Assembly (NCBI GenBank): GCA_016803235.1
Contig: JADCLI010000002.1
Location: forward strand, 124,001 to 188,000
DNA from: Pimelobacter simplex
GTDB lineage: Bacteria; Actinomycetota; Actinomycetes; Propionibacteriales; Nocardioidaceae
DNA length: 64,000 bases
Direction of reading: 5' to 3'
The stretch's first letter is position 1. Each line of letters starts with the position of its first letter. Of this stretch, positions 1-8,081 are shown piece by piece. The notes under the pieces were generated by a model. It was given only the letters and a program-made list of their open reading frames with translations. It made no database searches and was not told where the DNA came from. Position numbers and translations under genes: made by a program.

Positions 1-1
1 C

Positions 2-1897
2 CTGCAGCGGGACCTGGCCCGCGTGGAGGACACCCTGGCCGCGCTGCCGCACGTGCTCGGCACCGGCGTCAGCACCGAGGACGAGGTCGCGCTCGTGCGC
101 GTGCAGTATCCCGAGCAGCAGCATCTCGGCCCCGAGGACCTGGCCGCGCTGAAGTCCGCGCTCGACGACCTGCGCGACACCACCCAGCTGCGGATCGAGG
201 CCGGCGGCGACCTGTTCTTCGCCTTCGAGCAGGGCCCGATGGGTGGCGGCGAGCTGGTCGGGCTGGCCGTCGCGATCGTCGTCCTGCTCGTGGCGTTCGG
301 GTCGCTGGTCGCGACCGGCCTGCCGGTCGGGACCGCGCTGCTGGGCCTGGCCATCGGCACGGGCGCCATGTCCCTCGTGGCGCACGTCGTCGACATCCCG
401 GCGTGGGCGACGATGATCGGGTCGATGGTCGGCCTCGGTGTCGGCATCGACTACGCACTCTTCGTGCTCACGCGTCACCGCGAGCTCCTCGCCGACGGCC
501 ACACCGTCGAGGACGCGGTCGCAGGGGCGTTGGCCACCGCCGGCCGCGCCGTCGTGTTCGCCGGCGGGACCGTGGTCGTCGCCATCCTCGGCCTGGCCGT
601 GGCCCGGATCCCGTTCATCACCGCGGGCGGGATCGGGATCTCGCTCATCGTGCTGGTGATGGTGCTCGCCTCGATCACCCTGCTGCCCGCGCTCCTCGGC
701 CTGGCCGGGACCCGGGTCGACGGCCGGTGGCGGCGGCGGGTCGCGACCGCACCGTCGCGCTGGCTCGGGTGGGCGGCTCACGTCGGGCGGCACGCGCCGG
801 CGTACGCCGTCGGCGCGACCGTGGCGCTGGTGGCGCTCGCCGCGCCGGTGACCGCCCTGGACCTCGGGTTCCCGGACGAGGGCACCCAGCCGCAGTCGCG
901 GACCGAGCGCCGCGCCTACGACCTGGTCGCCGACGGGTTCGGCCCGGGCGCGAACGGCCCGCTGGTGATCGCCGTCGACCTCGCCGAGGACCCCGAGGTG
1001 CTCGAGCCGCTGACCAGCGCGATCGCCGCCGACCCGGGCATCGCGGAGGTGGCCCCCGCGCAGGTCGCCGAGGCCGCCGGTGTCGCGATCCTGGTCGCCG
1101 AGCCGACGACGACCCCGCAGGCGGAGGCCACGCGCGTGACCATCGACCGGCTCCGCTCCGACGTGCTCCCCGGTGTCCTCGACGGCACCACGGCGCGTGC
1201 CCACGTCGGCGGTCAGGTCGCGGTCATGGCGGACCTCGGTCACCGGGTGCAGGACCGGCTGCCCTGGTTCATCGCGGCCGTCGTGCTGCTCTCGTTCGTG
1301 CTGCTGCTGGTGGTCTTCCGCTCGCTGCTGGTGCCGCTCAAGGCGGCGGTGATGAACCTGCTCAGCGTCGGCGCGGCGTACGGCGTGCTGGTGATGGTGT
1401 TCCAGTGGGGCTGGGGCGGCGGGCTGATCGGCCTGGAGTCGACGGTGCCGATCCTGTCCTTCATCCCGCTGTTCATGTTCGCGATCCTGTTCGGGCTCTC
1501 GATGGACTACGAGGTGTTCCTGCTCTCACGGATCCGTGAGGAGTACGACCGCACCGGCGACAACGACCTCGCGGTCGCGCGTGGCCTGGCCGGGACCGCG
1601 CGGACCATCACCTCGGCGGCGCTGATCATGGTGGCGGTCTTCGGCGGCTTCGTGCTCACCAGCGAGCCCCTCGCCAAGATGCTGGGCCTGGGCCTGGCCA
1701 CCGCGATCGCGCTCGACGCGACCGTCGTCCGATTGGTGCTGGTGCCGGCGACCATGAAGCTGCTGGGTCACGCGAACTGGTGGTTGCCCGGCTGGCTGGA
1801 CCGGCTCCTTCCCGGCGGGGCCGGCCGGCCCGGCGACGAGCCGGTGCCCGTCGCCGGTGCCGTCACCGGCACCGGCACCGTCTCCGACCGGGCGTGA
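2..1897 (+). CDS. MMPL/RND family transporter, 5' end missing
   Basis: The frame is open from base 2, so the gene starts upstream of the window; 631 residues are visible. It is an integral membrane exporter of the MMPL branch of the RND superfamily, which uses the proton gradient to move lipids or hydrophobic compounds. Two homologous halves are clear: each has a cluster of hydrophobic helices and the family's DY signature (GVGIDYALFVLTRHRE near residue 150 and GLSMDYEVFLLSRIRE near residue 505), separated by an extracellular loop at about 290-420. Family members are about 700 residues, so roughly the first helix and part of the first loop are missing. The C-terminal tail is short and Gly/Thr/Val-rich. 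The substrate cannot be told from sequence. Confidence 0.9.
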   Translation: MQRDLARVEDTLAALPHVLGTGVSTEDEVALVRVQYPEQQHLGPEDLAALKSALDDLRDTTQLRIEAGGDLFFAFEQGPMGGGELVGLAVAIVVLLVAFGSLVATGLPVGTALLGLAIGTGAMSLVAHVVDIPAWATMIGSMVGLGVGIDYALFVLTRHRELLADGHTVEDAVAGALATAGRAVVFAGGTVVVAILGLAVARIPFITAGGIGISLIVLVMVLASITLLPALLGLAGTRVDGRWRRRVATAPSRWLGWAAHVGRHAPAYAVGATVALVALAAPVTALDLGFPDEGTQPQSRTERRAYDLVADGFGPGANGPLVIAVDLAEDPEVLEPLTSAIAADPGIAEVAPAQVAEAAGVAILVAEPTTTPQAEATRVTIDRLRSDVLPGVLDGTTARAHVGGQVAVMADLGHRVQDRLPWFIAAVVLLSFVLLLVVFRSLLVPLKAAVMNLLSVGAAYGVLVMVFQWGWGGGLIGLESTVPILSFIPLFMFAILFGLSMDYEVFLLSRIREEYDRTGDNDLAVARGLAGTARTITSAALIMVAVFGGFVLTSEPLAKMLGLGLATAIALDATVVRLVLVPATMKLLGHANWWLPGWLDRLLPGGAGRPGDEPVPVAGAVTGTGTVSDRA

Positions 1898-1906
1898 TCG
1901 CCGGGG

Positions 1907-2113
1907 TCAGCGCGACGGCTCCAGGTCGCAGTCGATCTTGGGGTTCACGCCGAAGTAGTTCAGCGGTCCCGCCACGATCGTCAGCGCGGTGTCCCCGAAC
2001 GTCTTGCAGTTCACGTCGCGGTCGTCGCTGAAGTAGCCCCGCTGCACCGCGGCGACCACGCCGATCACCAACCAGATGACGACGATCACGCCGCCGATGC
2101 CCGTTCTCCTCAT
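1907..2113 (-). CDS. Small single-span membrane protein, function unknown
   Basis: A 68-residue protein that starts MRRTGIGG, has one hydrophobic helix at about residues 5-24 and a polar outer tail with two cysteines (VNCKT and KIDCD). The ATG at 2113 is chosen because a good Shine-Dalgarno (GAAGGAGG) lies 5 bases upstream; a longer frame to 2224 has no such site. Proteins of this look, with the C-terminal pattern LNYFGVNPKI, are widespread conserved hypotheticals in actinobacteria as far as I recall. It is convergent with the MMPL gene, 9 bases apart. No function can be assigned. Confidence 0.7.
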   Translation of the reverse strand: MRRTGIGGVIVVIWLVIGVVAAVQRGYFSDDRDVNCKTFGDTALTIVAGPLNYFGVNPKIDCDLEPSR

Positions 2114-2187
2114 CACTGCCTCCTTCAGGAGTGTTCCCTCGGCAGTACCCGGAAGCCTGCCGCACAGCGGCAGGCTCCCGGCGCAGC

Positions 2188-2589
2188 TCAGCCGGCGTAC
2201 TGCGGATCGGGGGGCGCGACCCACTGGACGAGCTGGTAGACGACCCCGTTGGGGTCGGTCATCTGGAAGTACCGCTCCCCCCAGGGCTCGGTCTCGATCG
2301 GGGTGACGACCTCGACGCCCTCGGCCCGCAGCCGTGCGTAGTCGGCGTCGATGTCCTCGACCGTGAACACGACCAGCAGTCCGTCGGCGTGCCCGGCCGC
2401 GGACGCGGGCTTGAAGCTGGCGAGCCCGGTGCGCAGGTAGATCAGGTTCAGCCCGGCCTGCGGGTGCTCGAGGGAGCAGAACCCGTCGGCGGACATCGCC
2501 TCCGTGAACCCGAGGTGTCGCCGGGCCCAGGCGGCGGAGGCCTCGACGTCGGCGACGTTGAGCGAGATGGCGGTGGCGGTGATGTTCAT
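2188..2589 (-). CDS. VOC family (glyoxalase/bleomycin-resistance-like) protein
   Basis: A 133-residue cytosolic protein with the paired beta-alpha-beta-beta-beta modules of the vicinal-oxygen-chelate fold: N-terminal strand ITATAISLNVADVEASAAW, central HPQAGLNLIYL, and the C-terminal DPNGVVYQLVQW typical of the second module. Such proteins bind a divalent metal or simply sequester a drug. It is divergently transcribed from a TetR regulator 69 bases away with a perfect palindrome in between, so the TetR protein probably represses it and the small-molecule ligand is probably shared. The ATG at 2589 follows a CGAGGAGGA Shine-Dalgarno. The substrate is unknown. Confidence 0.85.
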   Translation of the reverse strand: MNITATAISLNVADVEASAAWARRHLGFTEAMSADGFCSLEHPQAGLNLIYLRTGLASFKPASAAGHADGLLVVFTVEDIDADYARLRAEGVEVVTPIETEPWGERYFQMTDPNGVVYQLVQWVAPPDPQYAG

Positions 2590-2618
2590 GGTCCTCCTCG
2601 GAGACGGTTCCTCATACA

Positions 2619-2633
2619 TTGTACAGTGTACAA
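2619..2633. promoter_or_regulatory. Palindromic operator between VOC gene and TetR gene
   Basis: TTGTACAGTGTACAA is a perfect 7-1-7 inverted repeat, extended by partly symmetric AC/GT flanks. It sits 29 bases upstream of the VOC start and 25 bases upstream of the TetR GTG start, in an A/T-richer spot of otherwise GC-rich DNA. Size, symmetry and position match a TetR dimer site controlling both genes. Confidence 0.75.
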
Positions 2634-2658
2634 CGTACGGATATGCAAAACTGTTCCC

Positions 2659-3444
2659 GTGACGGGGACGAGCACCGGGGCCGGTGAGCCGAGCAGGACC
2701 TTGGCGCTGCTGTGGGGCGACCCGTCGGCCGGCCCGCGACGCAAGGGGCCGGGACGCTCCGTGAGCGTCGAGCAGCTGGTCACCGCCGCCCTCGCGCTCG
2801 CCGACGAGCAGGGCCTGGCCGCCGTCACCACGCGTGCCCTGGCGGAGAAGGTCGGGATCTCGGCCATGTCGGTCTACACCTACGTCCCCGGCAAGCCCGA
2901 GCTGCTGGACCTGATGGTCGACGCGGTCTACCTCGCGATGCCCCGCCCCTCCTGGCGGAGCCGCTCGTGGCGCACCCGGCTCACCCGGGTCGCCGAGTCC
3001 AACCGCGACCTGCTGCGCGCGCACCCGTGGCTGACCGAGGTCGCTGCGCTCAGCCGGCCGCCGCTGGGCCCCGGGGTGATGGCGAAGTACGAGCACGAGC
3101 TGGCGGCGTACGACGGCACCGGGCTCGGCGACGTCGACACCGATGCCGCACTGTCCTACCTGCTCGGCTTCGTCCAGGCGCACTGCCGTGCCGCGCACGA
3201 CGCCGCCCGCGCGAGCACCGACAGCGCCGTGAGCGATGCGGACTGGTGGGCGGCGAACCAGCCGATCCTGGCCCGGGCGTTCGACCCGGAGACCTACCCG
3301 CGAGCGGTGCGGATCGGTTCCGCCGCGGGCCAGGCGCAGGGCAGCGCCTGGGACGCGGACCGGGCCTGGCGGTTCGGCCTGGCGCGCACACTCGACGGAC
3401 TGGCGGCGCTCATCGACCGTCCCCCGGCCCCGCGGGGTGGGTGA
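2659..3444 (+). CDS. TetR family transcriptional regulator
   Basis: A 261-residue repressor-type protein. The N-terminal helix-turn-helix spans about residues 35-80 (VEQLVTAALALADEQGLAA then TTRALAEKVGISAMSVYTYV), with the family's LYxYVxxKxxLLDLMVDAV pattern continuing into the ligand-binding domain, which resembles the TetA-repressor-like C-terminal class. The start is set at GTG 2659, downstream of the palindrome; the frame is open much further upstream but overlaps the divergent VOC gene. It probably autoregulates and represses the VOC gene. Its 3' end overlaps the convergent MmcQ/YjbR gene by 35 bases. Confidence 0.85.
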   Translation: MTGTSTGAGEPSRTLALLWGDPSAGPRRKGPGRSVSVEQLVTAALALADEQGLAAVTTRALAEKVGISAMSVYTYVPGKPELLDLMVDAVYLAMPRPSWRSRSWRTRLTRVAESNRDLLRAHPWLTEVAALSRPPLGPGVMAKYEHELAAYDGTGLGDVDTDAALSYLLGFVQAHCRAAHDAARASTDSAVSDADWWAANQPILARAFDPETYPRAVRIGSAAGQAQGSAWDADRAWRFGLARTLDGLAALIDRPPAPRGG

Positions 3445-3778
3445 GGTCGTAGGCCCGGGACAGCTTCTGCGGGACGACCATCCGCCAGGCGTCGACGACC
3501 AGCTCGCGGGCCTCGGCCGGCTCGAGAGCGGCCAGCTCGGCGTGCACCCAGTTGAACCGCAGGTCCGACTCCGTCGGCAGCCGGAACCGGTCCGGCGAGC
3601 CGGCGACGAGCGCGGCCCGCTCCTCCTTCGGGAAGGCGAAGCCCATCATGGTCTCGTCGAGGGAGAACGCGACGTAGACGATCTGGCCGACGCGGAACTT
3701 CAGCCGGTTGCGGACGTAGACCGGGTAGGAGCGCTCCAGCTCGTCGGCGAGTGGACGGACATCAGCGAGCACGGCCAC
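3410..3778 (-). CDS. MmcQ/YjbR family protein
   Basis: A 122-residue protein with the small alpha/beta CyaY-like fold of the MmcQ/YjbR family: N-terminal helix ADVRPLADELERSYP, then strands RNRLKFRVGQIVYVAFS, and the conserved WVHAELAALEPAEARELVVDAWRMV block near residues 75-100. The family is often annotated as DNA-binding, but the biochemical role is unclear. Translation starts at GTG 3778 in the 3' arm of a 15-bp perfect hairpin whose loop carries the Shine-Dalgarno, so initiation may be structurally controlled. The LVIVD-repeat gene lies upstream on the same strand, 81 bases away. Confidence 0.8.
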   Translation of the reverse strand: MAVLADVRPLADELERSYPVYVRNRLKFRVGQIVYVAFSLDETMMGFAFPKEERAALVAGSPDRFRLPTESDLRFNWVHAELAALEPAEARELVVDAWRMVVPQKLSRAYDLTHPAGPGDGR

Positions 3779-3822
3779 GGTCGACTCCCTCCTGGTGCAT
3801 GAAGGGATCGACCGTGGCCGTG
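3770..3822 (-). promoter_or_regulatory. 15-bp hairpin over the start codon of the MmcQ/YjbR gene
   Basis: CACGGCCACGGTCGA (3770-3784) and its exact complement TCGACCGTGGCCGTG (3808-3822) form a perfect stem with a 23-base loop. Read as minus-strand mRNA, the 3' arm contains the GTG start and the loop contains AGGAGGGAG, the Shine-Dalgarno. It could control translation, or act as an atypical terminator of the upstream LVIVD gene; there is no U-tract. Confidence 0.6.
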
Positions 3823-3859
3823 TCGCGGAATCATCGGCGTCGGCCGATGGCCCGGGCGC

Positions 3860-5386
3860 TCAGTACGACGTCTGCGACTGCACGTTCAGCTCGTCGATCC
3901 GCACCCCCCGCGCGGGCGCGACGAGCGGGTCGTTGACCTTGAAGACGTCGAAGCCCTGCTGGATGTCGCTGGAGTAGATGTGGCCGTTGTACCAGTACGC
4001 CGACCACGAGCCGCCGAGGATGAGCCGCTCGGTGGAGAGCGGGCCGCGGTCGAAGAAGGCGATCTCCTTCGGGTTCGAGGAGTCCGTGAAGTCCCACACC
4101 GAGATCCCGCCCTGGTACCAGGCCTGGACCATGATGTCGCGGCCGGCGACCGGGATCAGCGAGCCGTTGTGCGCCACGCAGTTCTCGGTGTTGGCCTGGG
4201 TCCGCGGGATCTTGAAGTAGGAGCGGAACTCGAGCTGGCCGTCGACGATGTCGTAGATGCCGTCGGCGCCCTTCTCCTGGCCGATGGTCGGGTTGCAGGT
4301 CGGGCCACCGCCGCCGCCGAGCTCGTCGGTGAAGACGACCTTGGTGCCGGCGTTGTTGAAGGTCGCGGAGTGCCAGAACGCGAAGTTCTCGGTGTCGCGG
4401 ACCTGCTCGGTCACCACCGGGTTCTCCCGGTCGGAGATGTCGACCAGGATCCCGTCACCCATGCAGGCGCCGGCCATCACGTCCTTGCTCGGGTACGCCG
4501 TCAGGTCGTGGCAGCCGGAGGTCTCGCGCGAGTAGTTCCCCGGCGGGTTGCCGCCGCCCTCCTCCGCGGGGAAGAGCACTGGCTCGCTGACGACGGCGGC
4601 GTCCTGCGGCGCGGCGACGGGCACCTTCACCACGCTGACCTGGTCGTGTGGAGGCTGGCAGTCGGGGAAGTTGACGTTGGGGGAGTACGACGACACGTAC
4701 ACGTAGACGTCCGCGCCGTCCTTCGACGGGGCGAGCGTGTGGGTGTGCGAGCCGCAGGCGGTCTCGACCGACGCGACGTACTGCGGGGCGGTCGGGTCGC
4801 TGACGTCGAAGACCCGGATGCCCTCCCACGACTCCTTGATCGTCGCCGACTGCGGGACGTTGGCGCAGGTGTCGTTGCTGCGGCTGGAGTCGACGCTGAG
4901 GACGAGCAGGTCGCCGAGCACCGAGATGTCGTTCTGCGAGCCCGGGCAGAGCACCTGGGTGACCAGCTGCGGCTTGTGCGGCTTGCGGATGTCGTAGACC
5001 GAGAGGCCGTCGTAGTTGCCCTGGAAGGCGTAGTCGCCCTGGAAGGCGAGGTCGGTCTGGAACGAGGACTCGCCCGCGAACGGACCGGACTTGGGGATGT
5101 TCGCGAGCAGCTTGATGTTGGGGCTCTGCTCGACCTCGCCGGGCGCGAGGACGGTGGCGCTGTCGTCGAGCTTCGCGATGTCGAGGCCGGGCAGGCACGC
5201 CAGCGCGAAGTTGTCGCCCGCCCGCTCGTTGGCCCGTTGCTGGCCGGGCGGGCACGGACCGGCCGCGCCTCGGTGGTCGTCGTCGTGGGCGCCGGCGGGC
5301 AGGTTCACTGCCGCGATGCCGAGGGCCACGACACCCAGCGTGGTGACGCCGAGCCTGCGCAGGCGCAGAGGGACAGGGATCGCCAT
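3860..5386 (-). CDS. Secreted LVIVD-repeat protein
   Basis: A 508-residue exported protein. A signal peptide is visible at residues 1-35 (basic RLRRLG, hydrophobic core, AGA then HDDDH). The mature part has repeated blade-like units such as GLSVYDIRKPHKPQLVTQV, GIRVFDVSDPTAPQYVASV, GILVDISDRENPVVTEQV and GISVWDFTDSSNPKEIAFF, which are LVIVD repeats predicted to form a beta-propeller. Function is not established for this family; a surface or binding role is plausible. The ATG at 5386 is preferred over GTG 5392 because GGGAG lies 5 bases upstream. It is divergent from a DUF305 lipoprotein gene, sharing a 91-base intergenic region. Confidence 0.85.
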   Translation of the reverse strand: MAIPVPLRLRRLGVTTLGVVALGIAAVNLPAGAHDDDHRGAAGPCPPGQQRANERAGDNFALACLPGLDIAKLDDSATVLAPGEVEQSPNIKLLANIPKSGPFAGESSFQTDLAFQGDYAFQGNYDGLSVYDIRKPHKPQLVTQVLCPGSQNDISVLGDLLVLSVDSSRSNDTCANVPQSATIKESWEGIRVFDVSDPTAPQYVASVETACGSHTHTLAPSKDGADVYVYVSSYSPNVNFPDCQPPHDQVSVVKVPVAAPQDAAVVSEPVLFPAEEGGGNPPGNYSRETSGCHDLTAYPSKDVMAGACMGDGILVDISDRENPVVTEQVRDTENFAFWHSATFNNAGTKVVFTDELGGGGGPTCNPTIGQEKGADGIYDIVDGQLEFRSYFKIPRTQANTENCVAHNGSLIPVAGRDIMVQAWYQGGISVWDFTDSSNPKEIAFFDRGPLSTERLILGGSWSAYWYNGHIYSSDIQQGFDVFKVNDPLVAPARGVRIDELNVQSQTSY

Positions 5387-5477
5387 GGTCACTCCCGAGA
5401 TGTAGGTGGATGCGGATCCGGTCCTGATCGTGGCCTAAGGTGAGCTGGGTCACAAGCCCCTGTGAGGAGAGTTCTCG

Positions 5478-6155
5478 GTGTCTCGGTCTCGGTCGTTGTC
5501 CGCTGCGTGCCTCGCAGGGGTCGTCCTCGCGCTCGCCCTCAGCGGGTGCCTCAGCCAGGAGAGCGACAGGCAGGAGCGCCAGGACGGGACCGTTCCGGTC
5601 GTCGTCCAGCCCGGCGGTCCGGGGGAGGTCGCCTCGACGCTGGCGCCGGGCGCCACCGCCGAGCACGCCGCCACCGCCCACGACGACGTGGCGTTCATGC
5701 AGATGATGATCCCGCACCACGCGCAGGCGCTCACCATGTCCGAGCTCGCCCCGGACCGCGCGGGGTCACCGGAGGTCAAGGCCTTGGCCCGCCGGATCCT
5801 CGCCGCCCAGCGGCCGGAGATCCTCACCATGGCGGCGTGGCTGACCGAGCGGGACCTCGCCGTGCCCTCGGCGCAGGACGACCCCGCCGACTTCGACCAC
5901 GGCGAGCACGGGCACGCCACGATGCACGGCATGCTGAGCGACGAGCAGCTGGACGACCTCGAGGCGGCCAGCGGGGCCGAGTTCGACCGGCTCTTCCTCA
6001 GCGGGATGATCCAGCACCACGAGGGCGCGATCGCCATGGCCGACGAGGTCGCGACCGCGGGCACCGACGTCCAGGCCACCGAGATCGCCAACGAGATCGT
6101 GATCGGCCAGGGCGCCGAGATCGACCGGATGCGGGAGCTGCTCGCGAGCCTGTGA
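5478..6155 (+). CDS. DUF305 family lipoprotein
   Basis: A 225-residue exported lipoprotein: basic SRSRS start, hydrophobic stretch, then lipobox LSGC at about residues 20-23 for lipid attachment. The mature part carries two DUF305 units, each with the ferritin-like helical pattern: DDVAFMQMMIPHHAQAL (about 71-87) and EFDRLFLSGMIQHHEGAIAM (about 170-190). The paired HH motifs suggest metal binding; the family is often found near copper genes. A second DUF305 gene is at 60465-61121. GTG start with GAGGAGA about 6 bases upstream. It is divergent from the LVIVD protein, and the two may be co-regulated surface proteins. Confidence 0.85.
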   Translation: MSRSRSLSAACLAGVVLALALSGCLSQESDRQERQDGTVPVVVQPGGPGEVASTLAPGATAEHAATAHDDVAFMQMMIPHHAQALTMSELAPDRAGSPEVKALARRILAAQRPEILTMAAWLTERDLAVPSAQDDPADFDHGEHGHATMHGMLSDEQLDDLEAASGAEFDRLFLSGMIQHHEGAIAMADEVATAGTDVQATEIANEIVIGQGAEIDRMRELLASL

Positions 6156-6258
6156 GCGCGGCTCTCGCTCCACCTCGACTCCGAGGTCTTCGAGCGGCTG
6201 GGGCCACGCCCTGCGCGGGGTGCGGAACGCGGTCGTGCCGGCCGCGTAGCCTGCGGCG

Positions 6259-6774
6259 ATGACCTCGCAGAGTGCCGGCTTCGGCCCGGTCACGCAGCTG
6301 GCCTGGGTGACCGACGACCTCGACGCGACCGAGCAGGCCCTGGGGGCCACCCTCGGCGCCGTCGCGTGGACCCGGATGCCCGCCGTCCACTTCGGACCCG
6401 ACGCGTGCACCCTGCGGGGTGAGCCGGCGGACTTCACCGCCGACGTCTCGCTCAGCTACGCCGGCGACCTGCAGCTGGAGCTGATCCGCCCGGTGACCGG
6501 CACCTCGATCTACACCGAGTTCCTCGCCGAGCGCGGGCCGGGGCTGCACCACGTGTGCTGCGAGGTCGCCTCGATGGACGAGGCGCTGGACCGGGCCGAG
6601 CGCGACGGGTTCGCGGTCGTGCAGGCCGGCACCATGGCGGGCGGACTGATGCGGTTCGCCTACCTCGACACCGCGGCGGCGGGGGCGTCGTACGTCGAGC
6701 TCGCGGAGATCTCCCCCGACCTGCAGGCGATGTTCGCCCAGATCAAGGAGCGCTCGGCCCCGGCTCCTCGCTGA
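6259..6774 (+). CDS. VOC family protein, methylmalonyl-CoA epimerase-like
   Basis: A 171-residue cytosolic protein with two vicinal-oxygen-chelate modules. The opening VTQLAWVTDDLDATEQALG and the pattern LQLELIRPVTGTSIYTEFL...GLHHVCCEV (with H-H for metal) resemble methylmalonyl-CoA epimerase-like and dioxygenase-like VOC enzymes, where a His near each module start and a late Glu (YVELAEI) bind metal. The substrate is not identifiable. It stands alone between DUF305 and a convergent unknown gene, which it overlaps by 32 bases. Confidence 0.75.
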   Translation: MTSQSAGFGPVTQLAWVTDDLDATEQALGATLGAVAWTRMPAVHFGPDACTLRGEPADFTADVSLSYAGDLQLELIRPVTGTSIYTEFLAERGPGLHHVCCEVASMDEALDRAERDGFAVVQAGTMAGGLMRFAYLDTAAAGASYVELAEISPDLQAMFAQIKERSAPAPR

Positions 6775-7288
6775 GGTGGTCGAGAAGGTCGTCGAGGTCG
6801 TCGAAGGACACGGACTCGACGCCCTCGATCTCGACCTCCAGGTCCTCGAAGTGCAGGTCCTGGTCGAGCTGGACCCGCACGACCGCGTCGGGCAGCTGGA
6901 GGGGCGCGACGAAGGAGAGCAGCACCGCGTCGACGAACACGACCGACGAGGTGAGGGCGAGGTCGTCGCGCAGCGAGGTCGGCTCGGCGACGGGCTGGTC
7001 ACCGACGGCCGCCTCGATCTCGGCGACGGTCCGGCTGGCGACCTCCTCCCACTGCTCGGGCGTCAGGGCCAGGAAGGCCGCCACGCGGTCGACGAGCACG
7101 TCCACCTCGACGTCGTCACGGTCCTCGAGCTCGGGGTCGACGTTGACCATCACGTCGGTGCCGGCCGCGGGCAGGTCGGCCATGCCGTAGGCGAAGTCAC
7201 CCTCGGCCTCCGGGTCGCGCAGCAGGGGCGCGAGCGCGTCCACGAGTCGCTGGATGTCCATGCCGTCGAGGCTATCCAGCGACGTCAC
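6743..7288 (-). CDS. Conserved hypothetical protein, last gene of the ABC exporter operon
   Basis: A 181-residue acidic protein of unknown function with no signal peptide or membrane span. The middle has a helical stretch (LVDRVAAFLALTPEQWEEVASRTVAEIEAAV) and the C-terminal half alternates short strands with Asp/Glu-rich turns (VRVQLDQDLHFEDLEVEIEGV). GTG 7288 is chosen because it overlaps the TGA of the MerR gene in a GTGA junction and has AAGGTGGAG just upstream; ATG 7261 lacks a ribosome site. Coupling to the MerR gene suggests a role in the same stress response. It overlaps the convergent VOC gene by 32 bases. Confidence 0.65.
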   Translation of the reverse strand: MTSLDSLDGMDIQRLVDALAPLLRDPEAEGDFAYGMADLPAAGTDVMVNVDPELEDRDDVEVDVLVDRVAAFLALTPEQWEEVASRTVAEIEAAVGDQPVAEPTSLRDDLALTSSVVFVDAVLLSFVAPLQLPDAVVRVQLDQDLHFEDLEVEIEGVESVSFDDLDDLLDHLSEEPGPSAP

Positions 7289-8052
7289 GCTCGCTCCACC
7301 TTGGTCCAGCCGGCCCAGCCGCGCTCGGCCAGCAGCTGCCGCAGCCGGGTGACCATGGGGTGCCCGTCGGCCATGGAGTCGAGCAGCTGCACGAAGGCGG
7401 AGTCGTCCATCGTCTCGTCCTGCTGCTCGAGCTGGCCGGCGGCGGCCGCCTCCTCGAAGAGCTCGACGAGGAGGTCGGCCATCTCGTGCACGAGCCGCTC
7501 GTCGTCCGTCCCGTCGCTGCGCAGCAGCTGGCCGATGAGCCGGTAGAACCGGACGGTCCGCTCGTCCTCGAGCTGCGCCCGCTTGTCCGCCATGAAGGCG
7601 CCGATCTGGTGCGGGTAGCGGGCCGCGATCAGGATCCACGCGTCGCGCTCGGCCTCCAGCATCTGCTCCGGTACGCCGATCGCGCGCACCAGCTCCAGGT
7701 AGTCCGACACCTCCTCCGGCACGGCCAGGGTGTCCCCTGAGCCCAGCTGGGCGATCCGCTTGCGGTGCTGCTGCAGCTCGCGGATCTCGGCGCGCAGCCG
7801 CCGGTCGATCTCCTCGACCGCGGTGCCGAAGGTGTCCGGGTCGGCGTCGAGCAGCTCCTGCACCCGGGCCAGCGGGACCCCGGCGTCGGCCAGGGTGCGG
7901 ATCCGGATCAGCCGCACGACCGCCCCGGCGTCGTACGACCGGTAGCCGGAGCGGTCCCGCGCCGGCTCCGGCAGCAGGCCCACCTGGTGGTAGTGGCGCA
8001 CGGTCCGGATGGTCACCCCGGCGTACGACGCCAGCTGTCCGATCGTCAGCAC
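7285..8052 (-). CDS. MerR family transcriptional regulator
   Basis: A 255-residue regulator. The N-terminal winged helix (LTIGQLASYAGVTIRTVRHYHQVGLLPEP, residues 2-30) is a textbook MerR HTH, followed by the RSGYRSYDAGAVVRLIRI wing and a dimerisation coiled coil (about 95-115, EIDRRLRAEIRELQQHRKRI). The long C-terminal half (about 125-255) lacks metal-binding Cys clusters, so it probably senses an organic ligand like TipAL/BmrR relatives. GTG start. It lies 29 bases downstream of the ABC permease gene on the same strand, so it is probably the operon's own regulator acting at the palindrome at 9669-9683. Confidence 0.85.
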   Translation of the reverse strand: MLTIGQLASYAGVTIRTVRHYHQVGLLPEPARDRSGYRSYDAGAVVRLIRIRTLADAGVPLARVQELLDADPDTFGTAVEEIDRRLRAEIRELQQHRKRIAQLGSGDTLAVPEEVSDYLELVRAIGVPEQMLEAERDAWILIAARYPHQIGAFMADKRAQLEDERTVRFYRLIGQLLRSDGTDDERLVHEMADLLVELFEEAAAAGQLEQQDETMDDSAFVQLLDSMADGHPMVTRLRQLLAERGWAGWTKVERA

Positions 8053-8081
8053 GGCCCCAGCCTGCCCTGTCCGGCCGGCGA

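Noticed and set aside
3980..5443. 487-codon open frame on the plus strand opposite the LVIVD gene
   Set aside because: Arg/Gly/Val-rich shadow of a GC-rich gene; no domain and no ribosome site.
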